Positions 18,610 to 28,228 of a stretch of 64,000 nucleotides of DNA are shown here, piece by piece. Source of the stretch: Legionella fallonii LLAP-10. GTDB lineage: Bacteria > Pseudomonadota > Gammaproteobacteria > Legionellales > Legionellaceae. Position numbers and translations under genes: made by a program. Location: contig NZ_LN614827.1 in the NCBI RefSeq assembly GCF_000953135.1, forward strand, positions 3,005,001-3,069,000, written 5' to 3'. A model generated the notes under the pieces. It did no database searches. It was not told the DNA's origin and worked only from the letters and a program-made list of their open reading frames with translations. How positions within the stretch are numbered: the stretch's first letter is position 1; every line of letters starts with the position of its first letter.

Positions 18610-19310
18610 TGAAAAAATTTGCTTTAGTCATTAGTTGTGAGCATGCCGTTGATACTGTCCCAGGACAGTATCTTCCTTTATTTGCTTCGTTTAAACCGCT
18701 TTTAGCAAGTCATAGAGGAATAGATTTTGGCGCTCTAACCATAGCAGAATATCTAACAAAGCAGATACCTAGTGATTTTATTAAAGCAACCTGCACTAGA
18801 TTACTTATCGATTGCAATAAAAGTATAAATCACCCACGTTGTTTCTCTGAAGTGACCCAAAATCTATCTACGGAGGAAAAACAAAAAATAATGGATAACT
18901 ATTATTGGCCTTTTCGTCTGCAAACCATGGACATAATAAAACACCATATTGAGCATGGCTCACAAGTATTGCACCTGTCTGTTCATAGTTTTACTCCCAT
19001 ATTAAACGGCATAGCACGTAACGCCGATATAGGAATACTTTATGATCCGCAAAGATCTTCAGAAAAAAGATTGGCTAGCCAATGGAGAGCCGAGCTTAAA
19101 AAATTAGCCCCTGAATATAAAATAAGAATGAACTACCCTTATAAAGGTATCAGCGATGGTTTTACCCGCATGATGCGGAAACAATATACTGATATGGAAT
19201 ACATCGGTATAGAACTAGAATCCAATCAAGCAATTACGTTGGATAATAAAAAAATAGACAATCTAAAAATAATTTTAGCAGATAGCTTATTAAAATTGAT
19301 TTATTCTTAG
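18609..19310 (+). CDS. N-formylglutamate amidohydrolase-like enzyme
   Basis: The 233-residue protein shows the N-formylglutamate amidohydrolase (HutG/FGase) pattern: ISCEHAVDTVP with a metal-binding Glu and His, SHRGIDFGALTIA, LLIDCNKSINHPRC and LSVHSFTPILNG. In the classic pathway FGase frees glutamate from formylglutamate during histidine breakdown, but no hut genes are nearby. Located last in the ligase operon, it more likely hydrolyses an amide of the operon's own product. The ATG overlaps the stop of the GCS2 gene by one base. Confidence 0.9.
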   Translation: MKKFALVISCEHAVDTVPGQYLPLFASFKPLLASHRGIDFGALTIAEYLTKQIPSDFIKATCTRLLIDCNKSINHPRCFSEVTQNLSTEEKQKIMDNYYWPFRLQTMDIIKHHIEHGSQVLHLSVHSFTPILNGIARNADIGILYDPQRSSEKRLASQWRAELKKLAPEYKIRMNYPYKGISDGFTRMMRKQYTDMEYIGIELESNQAITLDNKKIDNLKIILADSLLKLIYS

Positions 19311-19363
19311 TAACTTAATACTCTTCCAATAAACTAATCGACATTTCATGTTTTGGCAATTCA

Positions 19364-22300
19364 ATGATCTCAGAATACATAGAACTTATAGCATCATTTA
19401 AGGAATATCAGATTTCCAAGTTAATTGAAAAAATTCACTTGAAAATATTTGAAGCATTGAATAGCCCTAAATTTAATCCACGAATTGCTCCTTACTTCAA
19501 GGAAATTAATAAAACGGGAATTCCTTTTACCGATTTTAGTCTCGATCCGGATAATATTTCCCAAATAAAAAAAATAATCAACGCGCTGCACCATGCCCGC
19601 TTAACATTTTTGGATTTAGAAAATGTTGAGATAAGTGCAAATATAGGGACTCTACCCCGTAGTCTTAACGATTTAGCACTCCTGTATCGCAAAACCATTC
19701 ATCAAGCATACCAGGCGAGTTATTTATTAACTCACATGGATATTGATATAAGAGATATGTTTAGCGAAGAATTTGCTCTTATTCTTCCTTATATCACCAA
19801 ACTAGAAGCCCTTGCTAAAAAACATTCGCTTAAAACAAAAGAAATAGCGGCGCAATTAAAAGACTTTCCATTAAGTTATAAGATGGGAGAAGTTACTGGA
19901 ATTACTATAGAACAAATGCAGCCCAACAGTGGCGATTTGAATTATAGCCTCTTAACTCAATTTAGCGCAGAGTTGCCTGAATATATAGATAAACTCACCC
20001 AATACATCTCGCAATACTCATCGCAAATTATTAAGAAGGAGCCAAATCTTAATAAAGAACAAATAGAAGAATTACAAAATGCAGCATTTACTTTATTGAA
20101 TGATTTAGAAAATTTAAAGGGTAATAGCCTATTTCTCTCATTTAAAGTTTTAAATTATATTCACATTATTAGTAATATTATCACCTTATCCATGAGTGCC
20201 TTAAAACAAGTGGGGCATTTGAGTGAGTCGTCTCAAGACGTTATTCGCGATAATTTAACACAGTTAAAATACTCTTACTTAACCACGTTATTTGGCCTAG
20301 TTGATAAAATTGAAGACAATGCCATGCTGCAACCAGGCACCTTGTCTATTCCTCTAATGGAAAAAGTCAAACCTTATTATGAGTCATTAATTTATTATGT
20401 CTCTAATCTTGTTGATTTTCAGGCCAAAGGAGAGGAGTTACTTAGCATAGAGGATTCACGCTTTCTTGCCCTACGGCTGGAGCGTACCTACAAACGCATT
20501 GATGCAGCCAATAAATCTCTGTTTAAAATTAAAAAAGCCCAAGAGGCTTTTATCGATTTCTATCTCATACTTGATGATCCTCAATACAGAAATCTCGCAC
20601 TGCATCAATTGCCCACAGAAATTAAAACTCAACTCGTCAAACATTATAAGCTGGTCAAGCCTTATCTATTGCAAATTGATCCTGATTTTAATGAGTTGGT
20701 TACTAAAAGTCTTTTAGGTGGAGAAAGCTGGTCTTCTTTTTTATCCAGACCGTGGCGCTGGGCAAAAGGTACACTTCCTGCTAATCATGTCAGCTTTGTT
20801 TTAGGTAAAAAGAGCCAGCTACAACACTTCATCTCCAAAAAAATTGCAACCCAAGAATTCCACATTGATCTAAATACAGATCTAATCAAATCAGTGCAAA
20901 AACAAACTAATTTAGTATTGTTCCCTTATAATGAAAAAAGTAATGTTTATACTATTGATGAGTCAACAGCTCTTAATTTGCCACCAAACATCATTTCCGA
21001 ATTAGAGTTCAGGCAGGAAACAGAGCATAACTTATTAATTAATCAAGAAAAATTAACAGCAGACCAAGCTCTTGATTTATATCAATGGTATAGAAATAAA
21101 CATAATAAATTTATGATTGCAAAAAATGCCTATCTTGAGTTTATTACCTTGTTAAACTCAGATGCAGCTACCAAAGGTGATGTTCTTCATCTCGATAAAC
21201 TGAGCGATGAGATAAAAGCAAAATGTCGTAACCTATATAATTTATTTCAGCCCTATTTCATCGATGGCATGCCTAAAACACTTCGAGCATCTGCATTAAA
21301 TTTTGACAGCTTATTAGTACATGCCCTATCTAATAAAGAAAAAATACCTAAAAGACCTCTTGGCAATATCTTTGCAAAAATGAACGAGCATTTTCAAACC
21401 TACTTTACCCAAGTTGATTTGAATTGGAATAAGCAAAGTAGAGCCTATTTGAGATGGGCAAAAGAACAGTATGAGAGCGAAAATGAAGCATCTCCATTAA
21501 CATATGAGACTAATCGGGAAAATAGAGCGCATCATGTCATTTCTCATACCCATTATTCCACATTTATTCATAAATTCAGGGTTGCAGTATTTCAAATCAC
21601 ATCAAGGTTGAACCAATCCATGCAGACTGAGCTAACCCCTCAACCCTACGGCATGCCTTTTCCGGAATTACAAGATGAAAACCAAATACTGGCTCAAAGT
21701 AAACAAGTCCTGGCAATAAAAAAACTGTTTAATTCCTTGTATCATGCAGAAGAGATCATTCTCGAACTGGAACAATTAACAAATCGTCAGTATGAAAGTA
21801 AATACGTCTATCACTTACTTCAAGCCTATGGGCATATTCACAATATAATAAGACTAACGCAAGATCTTGCGCATGACCCACATTTTGAACTTATAGGTCG
21901 TCAGTTACTAGAGAAAGCCCAAACCCTCTTTGCAGCCATCCAAGAACATGGTGACGCTTATAAAGTAGGCCCCGAGGAGATAGCCACCGGAGACGAAGCA
22001 GTCCAATATAATGGGCTCTGGTATACTCTTAATACATTCTTTATTTTCCCTAAGCATCTCAGATCATTAAATAACAGCAACTATTTAACGGCGGAGGAAT
22101 TAACGCAATTACATAAAGATGCAAAAAACTCCACCATAGGAATAGAGCGAATAATTAACAGCTCCGACTCTTATTTTAAACTGTTCTTACAAACCCCCAC
22201 CATGTATCGTTTATACCGAGATCTCACTAATAAGCTCAATGAATTCATTAGTACCTCTCATGATACAATGATGGATAATTTAGATAAGTTGCGATCCGAA

Positions 22301-23809
22301 TTTATTACCCCAATGCTCATAGAGGCTGATTTATGGGAAGATAAATTAGGATTAAAGCTTGGAATATTATCTGATACGTTAAAAAAAGTTACTGATGAAT
22401 ATTATAAAGGACTGCTCCATCCGCTTGGTTTACATTCCAAAAAACATATCGATCTGATCTGTGATAAAACCCCTATCATTAAGAGAATTGAACTAACCGA
22501 TAAAAAAATTAAGAGTGCTACAGAATATATAGAAAAATTAGATAGCAATTACAAACACGTAGAGCACCTTTATACGCTGATAAAAGAACATGCCAATGCA
22601 CTCAACCAATCGGCAACTATTGATACAGAATACAATGAGTCTCAGAGCAAATTAGTACACGCATATAAAAAAGCATTGCCTAAGTTAGTGAAACTACAAA
22701 AAAAACTAGGATTAAAACCTAGCGATGATCCCGATAACGATAAGTTTGATGAATTCTTCAATGCAAGAACCACGAAATATGAGCCCAAATTAAATCAAAT
22801 AAATTCATTGCTCATTGCCAGTCATCATTATTATTTAGGGATAAAATCTACTTATCAGATGCAATTAAGCACTGCAAAAGAAAAACTAACTTACCTTACC
22901 GCAGTACAAGGCTCTCAGGAAAAAGAAGATCAGCAGTTTATTCTAGAATATACAACAGAATCATTTAACAAACAGTTGGAGGTACTCTGCAATCGTCATA
23001 TTGGATTACAATATACAGATAAAGAATATCGTAGAAAACTCAAAGATTATTTATTAACATTTGCTCAAGAAATTATCAGTCAGGCAAAAACAGCTGAAGA
23101 TATCAATCTGACGGTCAGAACGTTACTGAAGACAAAAATTGGCTTATTTGAAAAAGACCACTTTGCGCCACATTATCACTTAGATACAGTCAGAGTTGCT
23201 TTAGCTCAATTTAAAAATTACTTTAGTCTCTCAAACAGCAGCGACTCGATTTTTGAAAATGAACATACTCTTGAAAGAAAATCTGAGTACGTTAATAAAC
23301 TCATTGATATAGCCGAAAATGAGCAATTAACTATTCAGGAACGTTTAGATCAAATGCACTTTAATGTGATTAAAAACCCTAATTTTGAAAGAATAATATT
23401 AGCGTATAAACAAGTAGATTACTTTAGCTTTGCTTATTTGATGCAATGTTTCATTACTTTGTTAGAAGCATTTTATCTTTATACTCCCCCCAGGAAAGCC
23501 CTTTACAAGGGTTTATTAGAAGCAGTAAATAATAAACCTCAAATGACTGAGCTGACCAATCGCTTTGGATTATTTGCAACCCAAGATACAGTAATACACG
23601 AAATACAAACCGAGGAACCGACCATTGCTATAGAACCATCGAAACAAGAAAATAACGAGGTAAAAAAATCTCTAGCCGAAGAATGGCAGAGCAAAGGACG
23701 TAAAAACATGCTTATGTTTATACAACAAATGAATAATCACGATGAAACAGCTCCCGAACACAGCGCTGTAGACCACAGTTTATTAACTCCCATTACAATA
23801 GCAGGGTAA
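19364..23809 (+). CDS. sdhA: Very large helical effector-like protein, probable SdhA relative
   Basis: This 1481-residue protein has no signal peptide or membrane helix and is almost wholly alpha-helical, with many coiled-coil-like stretches rich in Leu, Glu, Lys and Gln. Length, composition and neighbourhood (an LpxL-type acyltransferase/ketosynthase pair to one side and rpsP operon to the other, as I remember around L. pneumophila sdhA) fit the SdhA/SidH family of Dot/Icm effectors, which protect the Legionella vacuole. This family call rests on memory, without alignment. The C-terminal tail is polar with Glu-rich patches (VHEIQTEEP-like, then SLAEEWQSKGRKN), as in Dot/Icm substrates. It lies 53 bases after the amidoligase operon. 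Confidence 0.6.
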   Translation: MISEYIELIASFKEYQISKLIEKIHLKIFEALNSPKFNPRIAPYFKEINKTGIPFTDFSLDPDNISQIKKIINALHHARLTFLDLENVEISANIGTLPRSLNDLALLYRKTIHQAYQASYLLTHMDIDIRDMFSEEFALILPYITKLEALAKKHSLKTKEIAAQLKDFPLSYKMGEVTGITIEQMQPNSGDLNYSLLTQFSAELPEYIDKLTQYISQYSSQIIKKEPNLNKEQIEELQNAAFTLLNDLENLKGNSLFLSFKVLNYIHIISNIITLSMSALKQVGHLSESSQDVIRDNLTQLKYSYLTTLFGLVDKIEDNAMLQPGTLSIPLMEKVKPYYESLIYYVSNLVDFQAKGEELLSIEDSRFLALRLERTYKRIDAANKSLFKIKKAQEAFIDFYLILDDPQYRNLALHQLPTEIKTQLVKHYKLVKPYLLQIDPDFNELVTKSLLGGESWSSFLSRPWRWAKGTLPANHVSFVLGKKSQLQHFISKKIATQEFHIDLNTDLIKSVQKQTNLVLFPYNEKSNVYTIDESTALNLPPNIISELEFRQETEHNLLINQEKLTADQALDLYQWYRNKHNKFMIAKNAYLEFITLLNSDAATKGDVLHLDKLSDEIKAKCRNLYNLFQPYFIDGMPKTLRASALNFDSLLVHALSNKEKIPKRPLGNIFAKMNEHFQTYFTQVDLNWNKQSRAYLRWAKEQYESENEASPLTYETNRENRAHHVISHTHYSTFIHKFRVAVFQITSRLNQSMQTELTPQPYGMPFPELQDENQILAQSKQVLAIKKLFNSLYHAEEIILELEQLTNRQYESKYVYHLLQAYGHIHNIIRLTQDLAHDPHFELIGRQLLEKAQTLFAAIQEHGDAYKVGPEEIATGDEAVQYNGLWYTLNTFFIFPKHLRSLNNSNYLTAEELTQLHKDAKNSTIGIERIINSSDSYFKLFLQTPTMYRLYRDLTNKLNEFISTSHDTMMDNLDKLRSEFITPMLIEADLWEDKLGLKLGILSDTLKKVTDEYYKGLLHPLGLHSKKHIDLICDKTPIIKRIELTDKKIKSATEYIEKLDSNYKHVEHLYTLIKEHANALNQSATIDTEYNESQSKLVHAYKKALPKLVKLQKKLGLKPSDDPDNDKFDEFFNARTTKYEPKLNQINSLLIASHHYYLGIKSTYQMQLSTAKEKLTYLTAVQGSQEKEDQQFILEYTTESFNKQLEVLCNRHIGLQYTDKEYRRKLKDYLLTFAQEIISQAKTAEDINLTVRTLLKTKIGLFEKDHFAPHYHLDTVRVALAQFKNYFSLSNSSDSIFENEHTLERKSEYVNKLIDIAENEQLTIQERLDQMHFNVIKNPNFERIILAYKQVDYFSFAYLMQCFITLLEAFYLYTPPRKALYKGLLEAVNNKPQMTELTNRFGLFATQDTVIHEIQTEEPTIAIEPSKQENNEVKKSLAEEWQSKGRKNMLMFIQQMNNHDETAPEHSAVDHSLLTPITIAG

Positions 23810-23906
23810 CCGAACTTAAGGAGGCAAAATTTTTCACATAAAATTGGCTTTATTTAATCTTATTGTCCATAATTGAATCAGGAAATTCTCTAAAAATGGA
23901 TACTTT

Positions 23907-24536
23907 ATGATAATAGCCAAGGAAAAAAAAACTGTAGCAATCTTCGATTTTGATGGAACGTTAACCTCTAAAAATACCACTCTTGCATTTCTTCATTATA
24001 CCGATCCCGTTCGGTTTTATTACCTCATGCCAATCCTATTACCAATACTGATTTTTTATATGACCAAAATAATCTCCGTCGATCAATTAAACAACTGGTT
24101 ATGCTATTTTTTTTTCAAAGGAAAATCGAAAGAACATCTGCAAGAGAAAGGGCGTGATTTCGCATTAAAAAAATTGCCATCTTATGTGAGAGCTGAGGCG
24201 ATGTTAAAACTGAAGGAACATCAGGACAATGCTCATCTTTGTATTTTAGCCACTGCAGCCTATGATTTATATATCAAAGCCTGGGGCGATCTTCATGGTT
24301 TTACTGAAGTACTTTGTACTGAAATTGCCAGTGATTATCAAGGAAAATTAACTGGAAAATTGCAAGGTGCATCATGTTATGGCCCCGAAAAAGTAAATAA
24401 GATAAAACAAATTCTACCTACCGTTGATACCATTATTTATGCTTATGGTGATAGTGAAGGGGATAAGGAAATGCTCAACTTTGCAACTTACTCATTCTAT
24501 CGGAGGTTTGATTCTAATTTAGCAGGGCACCTATAA
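23907..24536 (+). CDS. HAD-IB family phosphatase
   Basis: The 209-residue protein has the HAD motif I nucleophile pair in FDFDGTLTSKNT, motif II Thr in CILATAAYD, a downstream Lys in GPEKVNKIK and the motif IV acids in AYGDSEGDKEML. A hydrophobic stretch in the cap (PILLPILIFYMTK) suggests membrane association. It matches the IB subgroup that includes phosphoserine phosphatase-like and YfhB-like enzymes. Substrate not readable. It is 18 bases upstream of the TMEM43-like gene and probably co-transcribed with it. Confidence 0.9.
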   Translation: MIIAKEKKTVAIFDFDGTLTSKNTTLAFLHYTDPVRFYYLMPILLPILIFYMTKIISVDQLNNWLCYFFFKGKSKEHLQEKGRDFALKKLPSYVRAEAMLKLKEHQDNAHLCILATAAYDLYIKAWGDLHGFTEVLCTEIASDYQGKLTGKLQGASCYGPEKVNKIKQILPTVDTIIYAYGDSEGDKEMLNFATYSFYRRFDSNLAGHL

Positions 24537-24554
24537 TTAAGGGAGTAACCTATT

Positions 24555-25736
24555 ATGACAGAAGAAATAACAACAACCTCATGGTTCACTCGTTTAAAAA
24601 ATGCTCTTATTGGTATTCTTGTCGGAATTGCCTTAATTATTGGAGCCATTGTACTTATCTTCTGGAATGAAGGTCACAGTTTACATACTGCACAATCTCT
24701 AGAACAAACACGAAAAGCAGTCACTCCCGTCGCCAAGGCACCAATTAACAATCAAAATAACTTAAAGGTTGTTTATTTGAGCGGTTTAGCCACTACCAAT
24801 GATAAACTAGTAGATCCATTATTGGGAATAACAGTCACCGCCATTAACCTAGATCGTAAAGTAGAAATGTATCAATGGCAGGAACATAGCGAAACTAAAA
24901 CAGAAAAGCAAATAGGTGGTTCAGAAAAACAAACCAAAACATATACCTACAATAAGGTCTGGTCTAATCATCTCATTGATAGTTCAACATTCCATGATCA
25001 AGCAGGACACCAAAACCCTACATCGATGTCCATTCAATCCCAATTACAATATGCCACTAAAGTAACACTAGGCGACTTTATACTTCCTGGAGAACTTATT
25101 AGACAAATCAATGTGAGCCAACCCGTTAATTTAGCCCAAGTAAATCAGGAGTCACTCAAATCACAATCCAATAAACCTGTTCAATTAAGCAATAGTGAAT
25201 TGTATCTAGGACAAAACTCACAAACTCCCGAAACAGGTGATCTGCGCATAGCAGTTACCGCCGCCTATCCTCAAGATGTCAGCATTATTGCTCAACAAAC
25301 AGGAAATACACTCCAGCCTTATCATGCACCAGCTGGAGAAGACATCATGTTATTGTCAACAGGGCAACATTCCTCTGATCAAATGATTGATGATGCGAAG
25401 GCCCAAAACAAACTCATGACTTGGGTTTTACGGGCAGTCGCATTAGCCATGCTCATCATAGGATTTTCCTTAATCATGAATCCATTAGTTGTTTTAGCAG
25501 ATGTTCTCCCTTTTTTAGGTTCTATTGTAGGCTTTGGAACAGGGTTAATTTCATTTTTATGTGGCGCCAGTGTTTGGCTTATAGCGACGGCTATAGCCTG
25601 GTTTACCATCAGACCATTCGTTTCTATAGGTTTATTACTCATTATGGTTATAGGCTGGTTTACTTTAGTAAAAACAAGAAAAGCGTCAATACCACCAGAA
25701 CCAGCCACGCAAGGGGCCTCTTTAAGAAAAGGGTAA
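24555..25736 (+). CDS. TMEM43 family membrane protein
   Basis: The 393-residue protein has the topology of the TMEM43 (LUMA) family: one N-terminal helix (ALIGILVGIALIIGAIVLIFW), a long extracytoplasmic loop of about 250 residues, and a cluster of three or four helices near the C-terminus (ALAMLIIGFSLIMNPLVVL onwards). The short WNEGHSLHTAQSLEQ motif after the first helix is characteristic. Bacterial members have no known function; human TMEM43 is a nuclear-envelope/ER protein. The start has a GGGAG ribosome binding site. Confidence 0.88.
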   Translation: MTEEITTTSWFTRLKNALIGILVGIALIIGAIVLIFWNEGHSLHTAQSLEQTRKAVTPVAKAPINNQNNLKVVYLSGLATTNDKLVDPLLGITVTAINLDRKVEMYQWQEHSETKTEKQIGGSEKQTKTYTYNKVWSNHLIDSSTFHDQAGHQNPTSMSIQSQLQYATKVTLGDFILPGELIRQINVSQPVNLAQVNQESLKSQSNKPVQLSNSELYLGQNSQTPETGDLRIAVTAAYPQDVSIIAQQTGNTLQPYHAPAGEDIMLLSTGQHSSDQMIDDAKAQNKLMTWVLRAVALAMLIIGFSLIMNPLVVLADVLPFLGSIVGFGTGLISFLCGASVWLIATAIAWFTIRPFVSIGLLLIMVIGWFTLVKTRKASIPPEPATQGASLRKG

Positions 25737-25765
25737 TATGAGATCTCATTGAAAATTTTACAACC

Positions 25766-25795
25766 GAGGATCATCATAAGCTCAGTATGATCCTC
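25766..25795. terminator. Hairpin after the TMEM43-like gene, possible terminator
   Basis: GAGGATCAT (25766-25774) pairs perfectly with ATGATCCTC (25787-25795), with a 12-base loop, 30 bases after the stop codon. There is no T run, so termination would need other help; it may also stabilise the message. Confidence 0.45.
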
Positions 25796-25919
25796 CTATG
25801 AGTTTCAAGAAAAAATCCGCCCATATTCATCCCAAAATAATGTTGAATCACAGCACTTTCTTGATACAATCCCGTTATTTTATATAGAAATAATATCAAG
25901 TTAACTCAGTAGGATTGGG

Positions 25920-26651
25920 ATGAATGCTGCAAGAAAAACACCTGTCTCATTACCGCAACCTGCATTTTTATGGTTTTTAATACTCTCCTATAGTATGGTG
26001 ATTGTTCTCGCCAATTGGTTTGACGTGCGATTAATCCGTATTTTTTCACTGGATACTGATGCAGGAACATTAATTTTTCCCCTAACCTACCTTCTTTCTG
26101 ATTTAATTACCGAGGTCTATGGATACCAGCATGCTCGTCGAGCGATTTGGTGTGGTTTTCTATTCAATGCTGTTTTTATTCTCTATGGACAGATAATCAT
26201 TCATCTACCCAGTCCTGATTATGCATTAGAGAACAATCATAAGTTCGATGAGATTCAGGCGATGAATATTAGAATTATCATCGCCTCGGCGCTCAGTTAT
26301 TTATGCTCCGAACCACTGAATTCAATGCTCATGGCAAAATTAAAGATTTACTATTCTGGAAATAAATTGGCTATGCGTTTTATTGCCTCAACATGCATTG
26401 CTTCCGCCGTTGATAGCCTGCTTTTTGGGATAATTGCCTTTGGTGGCTTAATGGATAACCATTATTTATTCTTTTTTATAACTAATATGTGGGGTTTTAA
26501 AGTATTTATAGAAATCATAGGCCTCCCGTTATCTTTATATTTAACCCGTCAATTAAAACAAAAAGAAGGTCTTGATATCTATGATAAAAAAACTAATTTT
26601 AATTTATTTAGCCTAAAAGTTGATTATACAGAGCAAAACAATCAATATTAG
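25920..26651 (+). CDS. yhhQ: Queuosine precursor transporter, YhhQ family
   Basis: The 243-residue protein has six membrane helices and the YhhQ/VUT family pattern: FPLTYLLSDLITEVYGYQHARR in the loop after helix 2, and STCIASAVDSLLFGIIAF near helix 5. The family imports preQ0/preQ1 for making queuosine in tRNA. The ATG has a GGATTGGG stretch as weak ribosome binding site. It converges with the acetyltransferase gene, one base away. Confidence 0.92.
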   Translation: MNAARKTPVSLPQPAFLWFLILSYSMVIVLANWFDVRLIRIFSLDTDAGTLIFPLTYLLSDLITEVYGYQHARRAIWCGFLFNAVFILYGQIIIHLPSPDYALENNHKFDEIQAMNIRIIIASALSYLCSEPLNSMLMAKLKIYYSGNKLAMRFIASTCIASAVDSLLFGIIAFGGLMDNHYLFFFITNMWGFKVFIEIIGLPLSLYLTRQLKQKEGLDIYDKKTNFNLFSLKVDYTEQNNQY

Positions 26652-26652
26652 A

Positions 26653-27246
26653 CTAACTATTATACATACGATTCCATAATTTTTCTTTTACCGTGAGCCA
26701 TTCATTAGCCAAAATACTAAAAATAACTGTATCAGTGATTAACCCATGATGATGAATCATGTGTTGGCGCAAAAAACCCTCTTCTTTGGCTCCTAATTTT
26801 TTTAGGGTGTTATATGAACGCTTATTCTTAGGATCGGCTGCAACTTGAATCCGATTAACCTGCCACTGTTCAAACGCCTGTTGAAACAATAACCACAAAG
26901 ACTCATGGTTCACCCTGCTTCCCCATACAGCAGGAGTAAACCAGCTATATCCCACCTCTAGGCGCTTATGACATAGTTCAATGTCATAATAAGCACTGCT
27001 ACCTACAATACGCTGATCCAATAAACGCCGCACAACATAAGTAATTTGCGTCCCATTTTCTTGTTTTACTAAGGTCTCACTAAACCAATTATCAAAAAAA
27101 TCACCATAAGCTTTCATCGGCATGTAGATCCAGATACGTTCATCATTTGCTGCATAACGCAAAAACTCATAATGATCTTTTTCGAGTGGTTCAAGTTGTA
27201 TTTCTTTACCAATAAGGGGATGAAGAACGAAAGGTGTTTTAAGCAT
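26653..27246 (-). CDS. GNAT family N-acetyltransferase, RimJ/RimL type
   Basis: The 197-residue protein fits the RimJ/RimL subgroup of GNAT acetyltransferases: an N-terminal strand with IQLEPLEKDHYEFL, core strands IVGSSAYYDI and RLEVGYSWFTPAVWG, and the acetyl-CoA region VAADPKNKRSYNTLKKLGAKEEG. Substrates of the group range from ribosomal N-termini to small molecules. It is a single gene read away from the secreted-protein gene next door. Confidence 0.88.
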   Translation of the reverse strand: MLKTPFVLHPLIGKEIQLEPLEKDHYEFLRYAANDERIWIYMPMKAYGDFFDNWFSETLVKQENGTQITYVVRRLLDQRIVGSSAYYDIELCHKRLEVGYSWFTPAVWGSRVNHESLWLLFQQAFEQWQVNRIQVAADPKNKRSYNTLKKLGAKEEGFLRQHMIHHHGLITDTVIFSILANEWLTVKEKLWNRMYNS

Positions 27247-27410
27247 AATCTTTTTCTGGCAGATTTTTAATTAAGGATACCAGCCTATGAATAGCATGAA
27301 CAGAAGTCCAATATAACATCGGTTCATGTAATTTAAATATTATTTGTAAACAATAACTTAAATACTTTGGACTCTCATAGATAAAATCGATAAAAAAATT
27401 AAGAAATAAA

Positions 27411-27429
27411 GAAACAACATGGTTGTTTC
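27411..27429. repeat. Short inverted repeat upstream of a secreted-protein gene
   Basis: GAAACAAC at 27411-27418 and GTTGTTTC at 27422-27429 are exact reverse complements around ATG. The element lies 58 bases before the preferred start at 27488, so it may be an operator or a 5'-leader hairpin. The ATG in its loop is not a convincing start. Confidence 0.35.
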
Positions 27430-27487
27430 ATACACAATGTTTCCCTATAATGCCATTCTAGTTCTAACAACAATAAGGTACCATCAA

Positions 27488-27880
27488 ATGAAAAAATGGA
27501 TATTACTGGCTGCAAGTAGTGTTTTTATGATGAATGCATATGCCAATGATAATAAAATGTGGTGTGATTATAAGGATTATTTTCATTTAAGCGATCAATC
27601 ACATCCTGGCATCTATGTCGTTAGTGGCTTTAGTGAGCAAGATGTTATATTGCAAATTGTTGGACCACGTAGTTTCATTGTTAGAGACTCTTATTTCTGC
27701 CGCTCTGGTTATGCTCATGTGACAGTTGCTTATGACCAAGAACATTGGTGTGTACTAGACATTAAAGATGGCCCATATATGAATCATCCAATAGTTAGCG
27801 CTTCATGCAACGGTATGCGTTATTTGGATACTACTTATGATGGTCTTGGCAGCTATTCCTACTCGATCAACCTCGATTAA
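27488..27880 (+). CDS. Small secreted protein, function unknown
   Basis: The preferred start (MKKWILLAASSVFMMNAYA) gives a clear signal peptide, with cleavage likely after AYA. The mature protein of about 110 residues has several cysteines (MWCDYK, SYFCRSGY, HWCVLDI, ASCNGMR), consistent with disulfides in the periplasm or outside the cell. An in-frame ATG at 27419 would put 23 extra residues before the signal peptide and is unlikely; an AAGG lies just upstream of 27488. I do not recognise the family. Confidence 0.7.
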   Translation: MKKWILLAASSVFMMNAYANDNKMWCDYKDYFHLSDQSHPGIYVVSGFSEQDVILQIVGPRSFIVRDSYFCRSGYAHVTVAYDQEHWCVLDIKDGPYMNHPIVSASCNGMRYLDTTYDGLGSYSYSINLD

Positions 27881-27926
27881 TAACACAGCGTCAACGCGTT
27901 ACTTATTAACGAATTGATTTTTTTCT

Positions 27927-27959
27927 TCTTCTCTCCCTTTATAATTAAGGGAGAGAAGA
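27927..27959. terminator. Strong hairpin between convergent genes
   Basis: TCTTCTCTCCCTT (27927-27939) pairs perfectly with AAGGGAGAGAAGA (27947-27959) over 13 bp with a 7-base loop. It lies between a plus-strand gene ending at 27880 and minus-strand genes ending at 28023. There is no T run on the exit side of either strand, so it is a terminator candidate by position and stability only. Confidence 0.55.
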
Positions 27960-28022
27960 GATGTACCGCTCCCCTCTTTTGATAAAGAGCGTTCTGTCGC
28001 TCCTTATAAAATAAGCTTCTAC

Positions 28023-28226
28023 TCACTTAGCTAGGGTAGCCTTGATGCGCCCAGCGAAATCAAGGTTTTCACTCCTTTGCAGGCCCAAGCAGATAGTTAA
28101 CAGATCTTCTGGCTGTTTAGCTAAATAGGTAGGTTGATGCTTTAATAAGGCTTTCTCCGAATTGTATCCCCAGGTAACGACGTAAGAGCTCAAGCCTATT
28201 TGAGAAACACCATATTGTCTAAACAC
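28023..28226 (-). CDS. Possible small protein downstream of the DUF853 ATPase
   Basis: A 67-residue frame beginning with GTG lies two bases beyond the stop of the HerA-like gene. The same frame is open a further 16 codons upstream into the end of that gene, back to a stop near 28274, without ATG, GTG or TTG. The sequence (FRQYGVSQIGLSSYVVTWG...) looks like real protein, so it is either a small co-translated protein or a C-terminal piece detached by a frameshift. I do not recognise it. Confidence 0.35.
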   Translation of the reverse strand: MFRQYGVSQIGLSSYVVTWGYNSEKALLKHQPTYLAKQPEDLLTICLGLQRSENLDFAGRIKATLAK

Positions 28227-28228
28227 AT

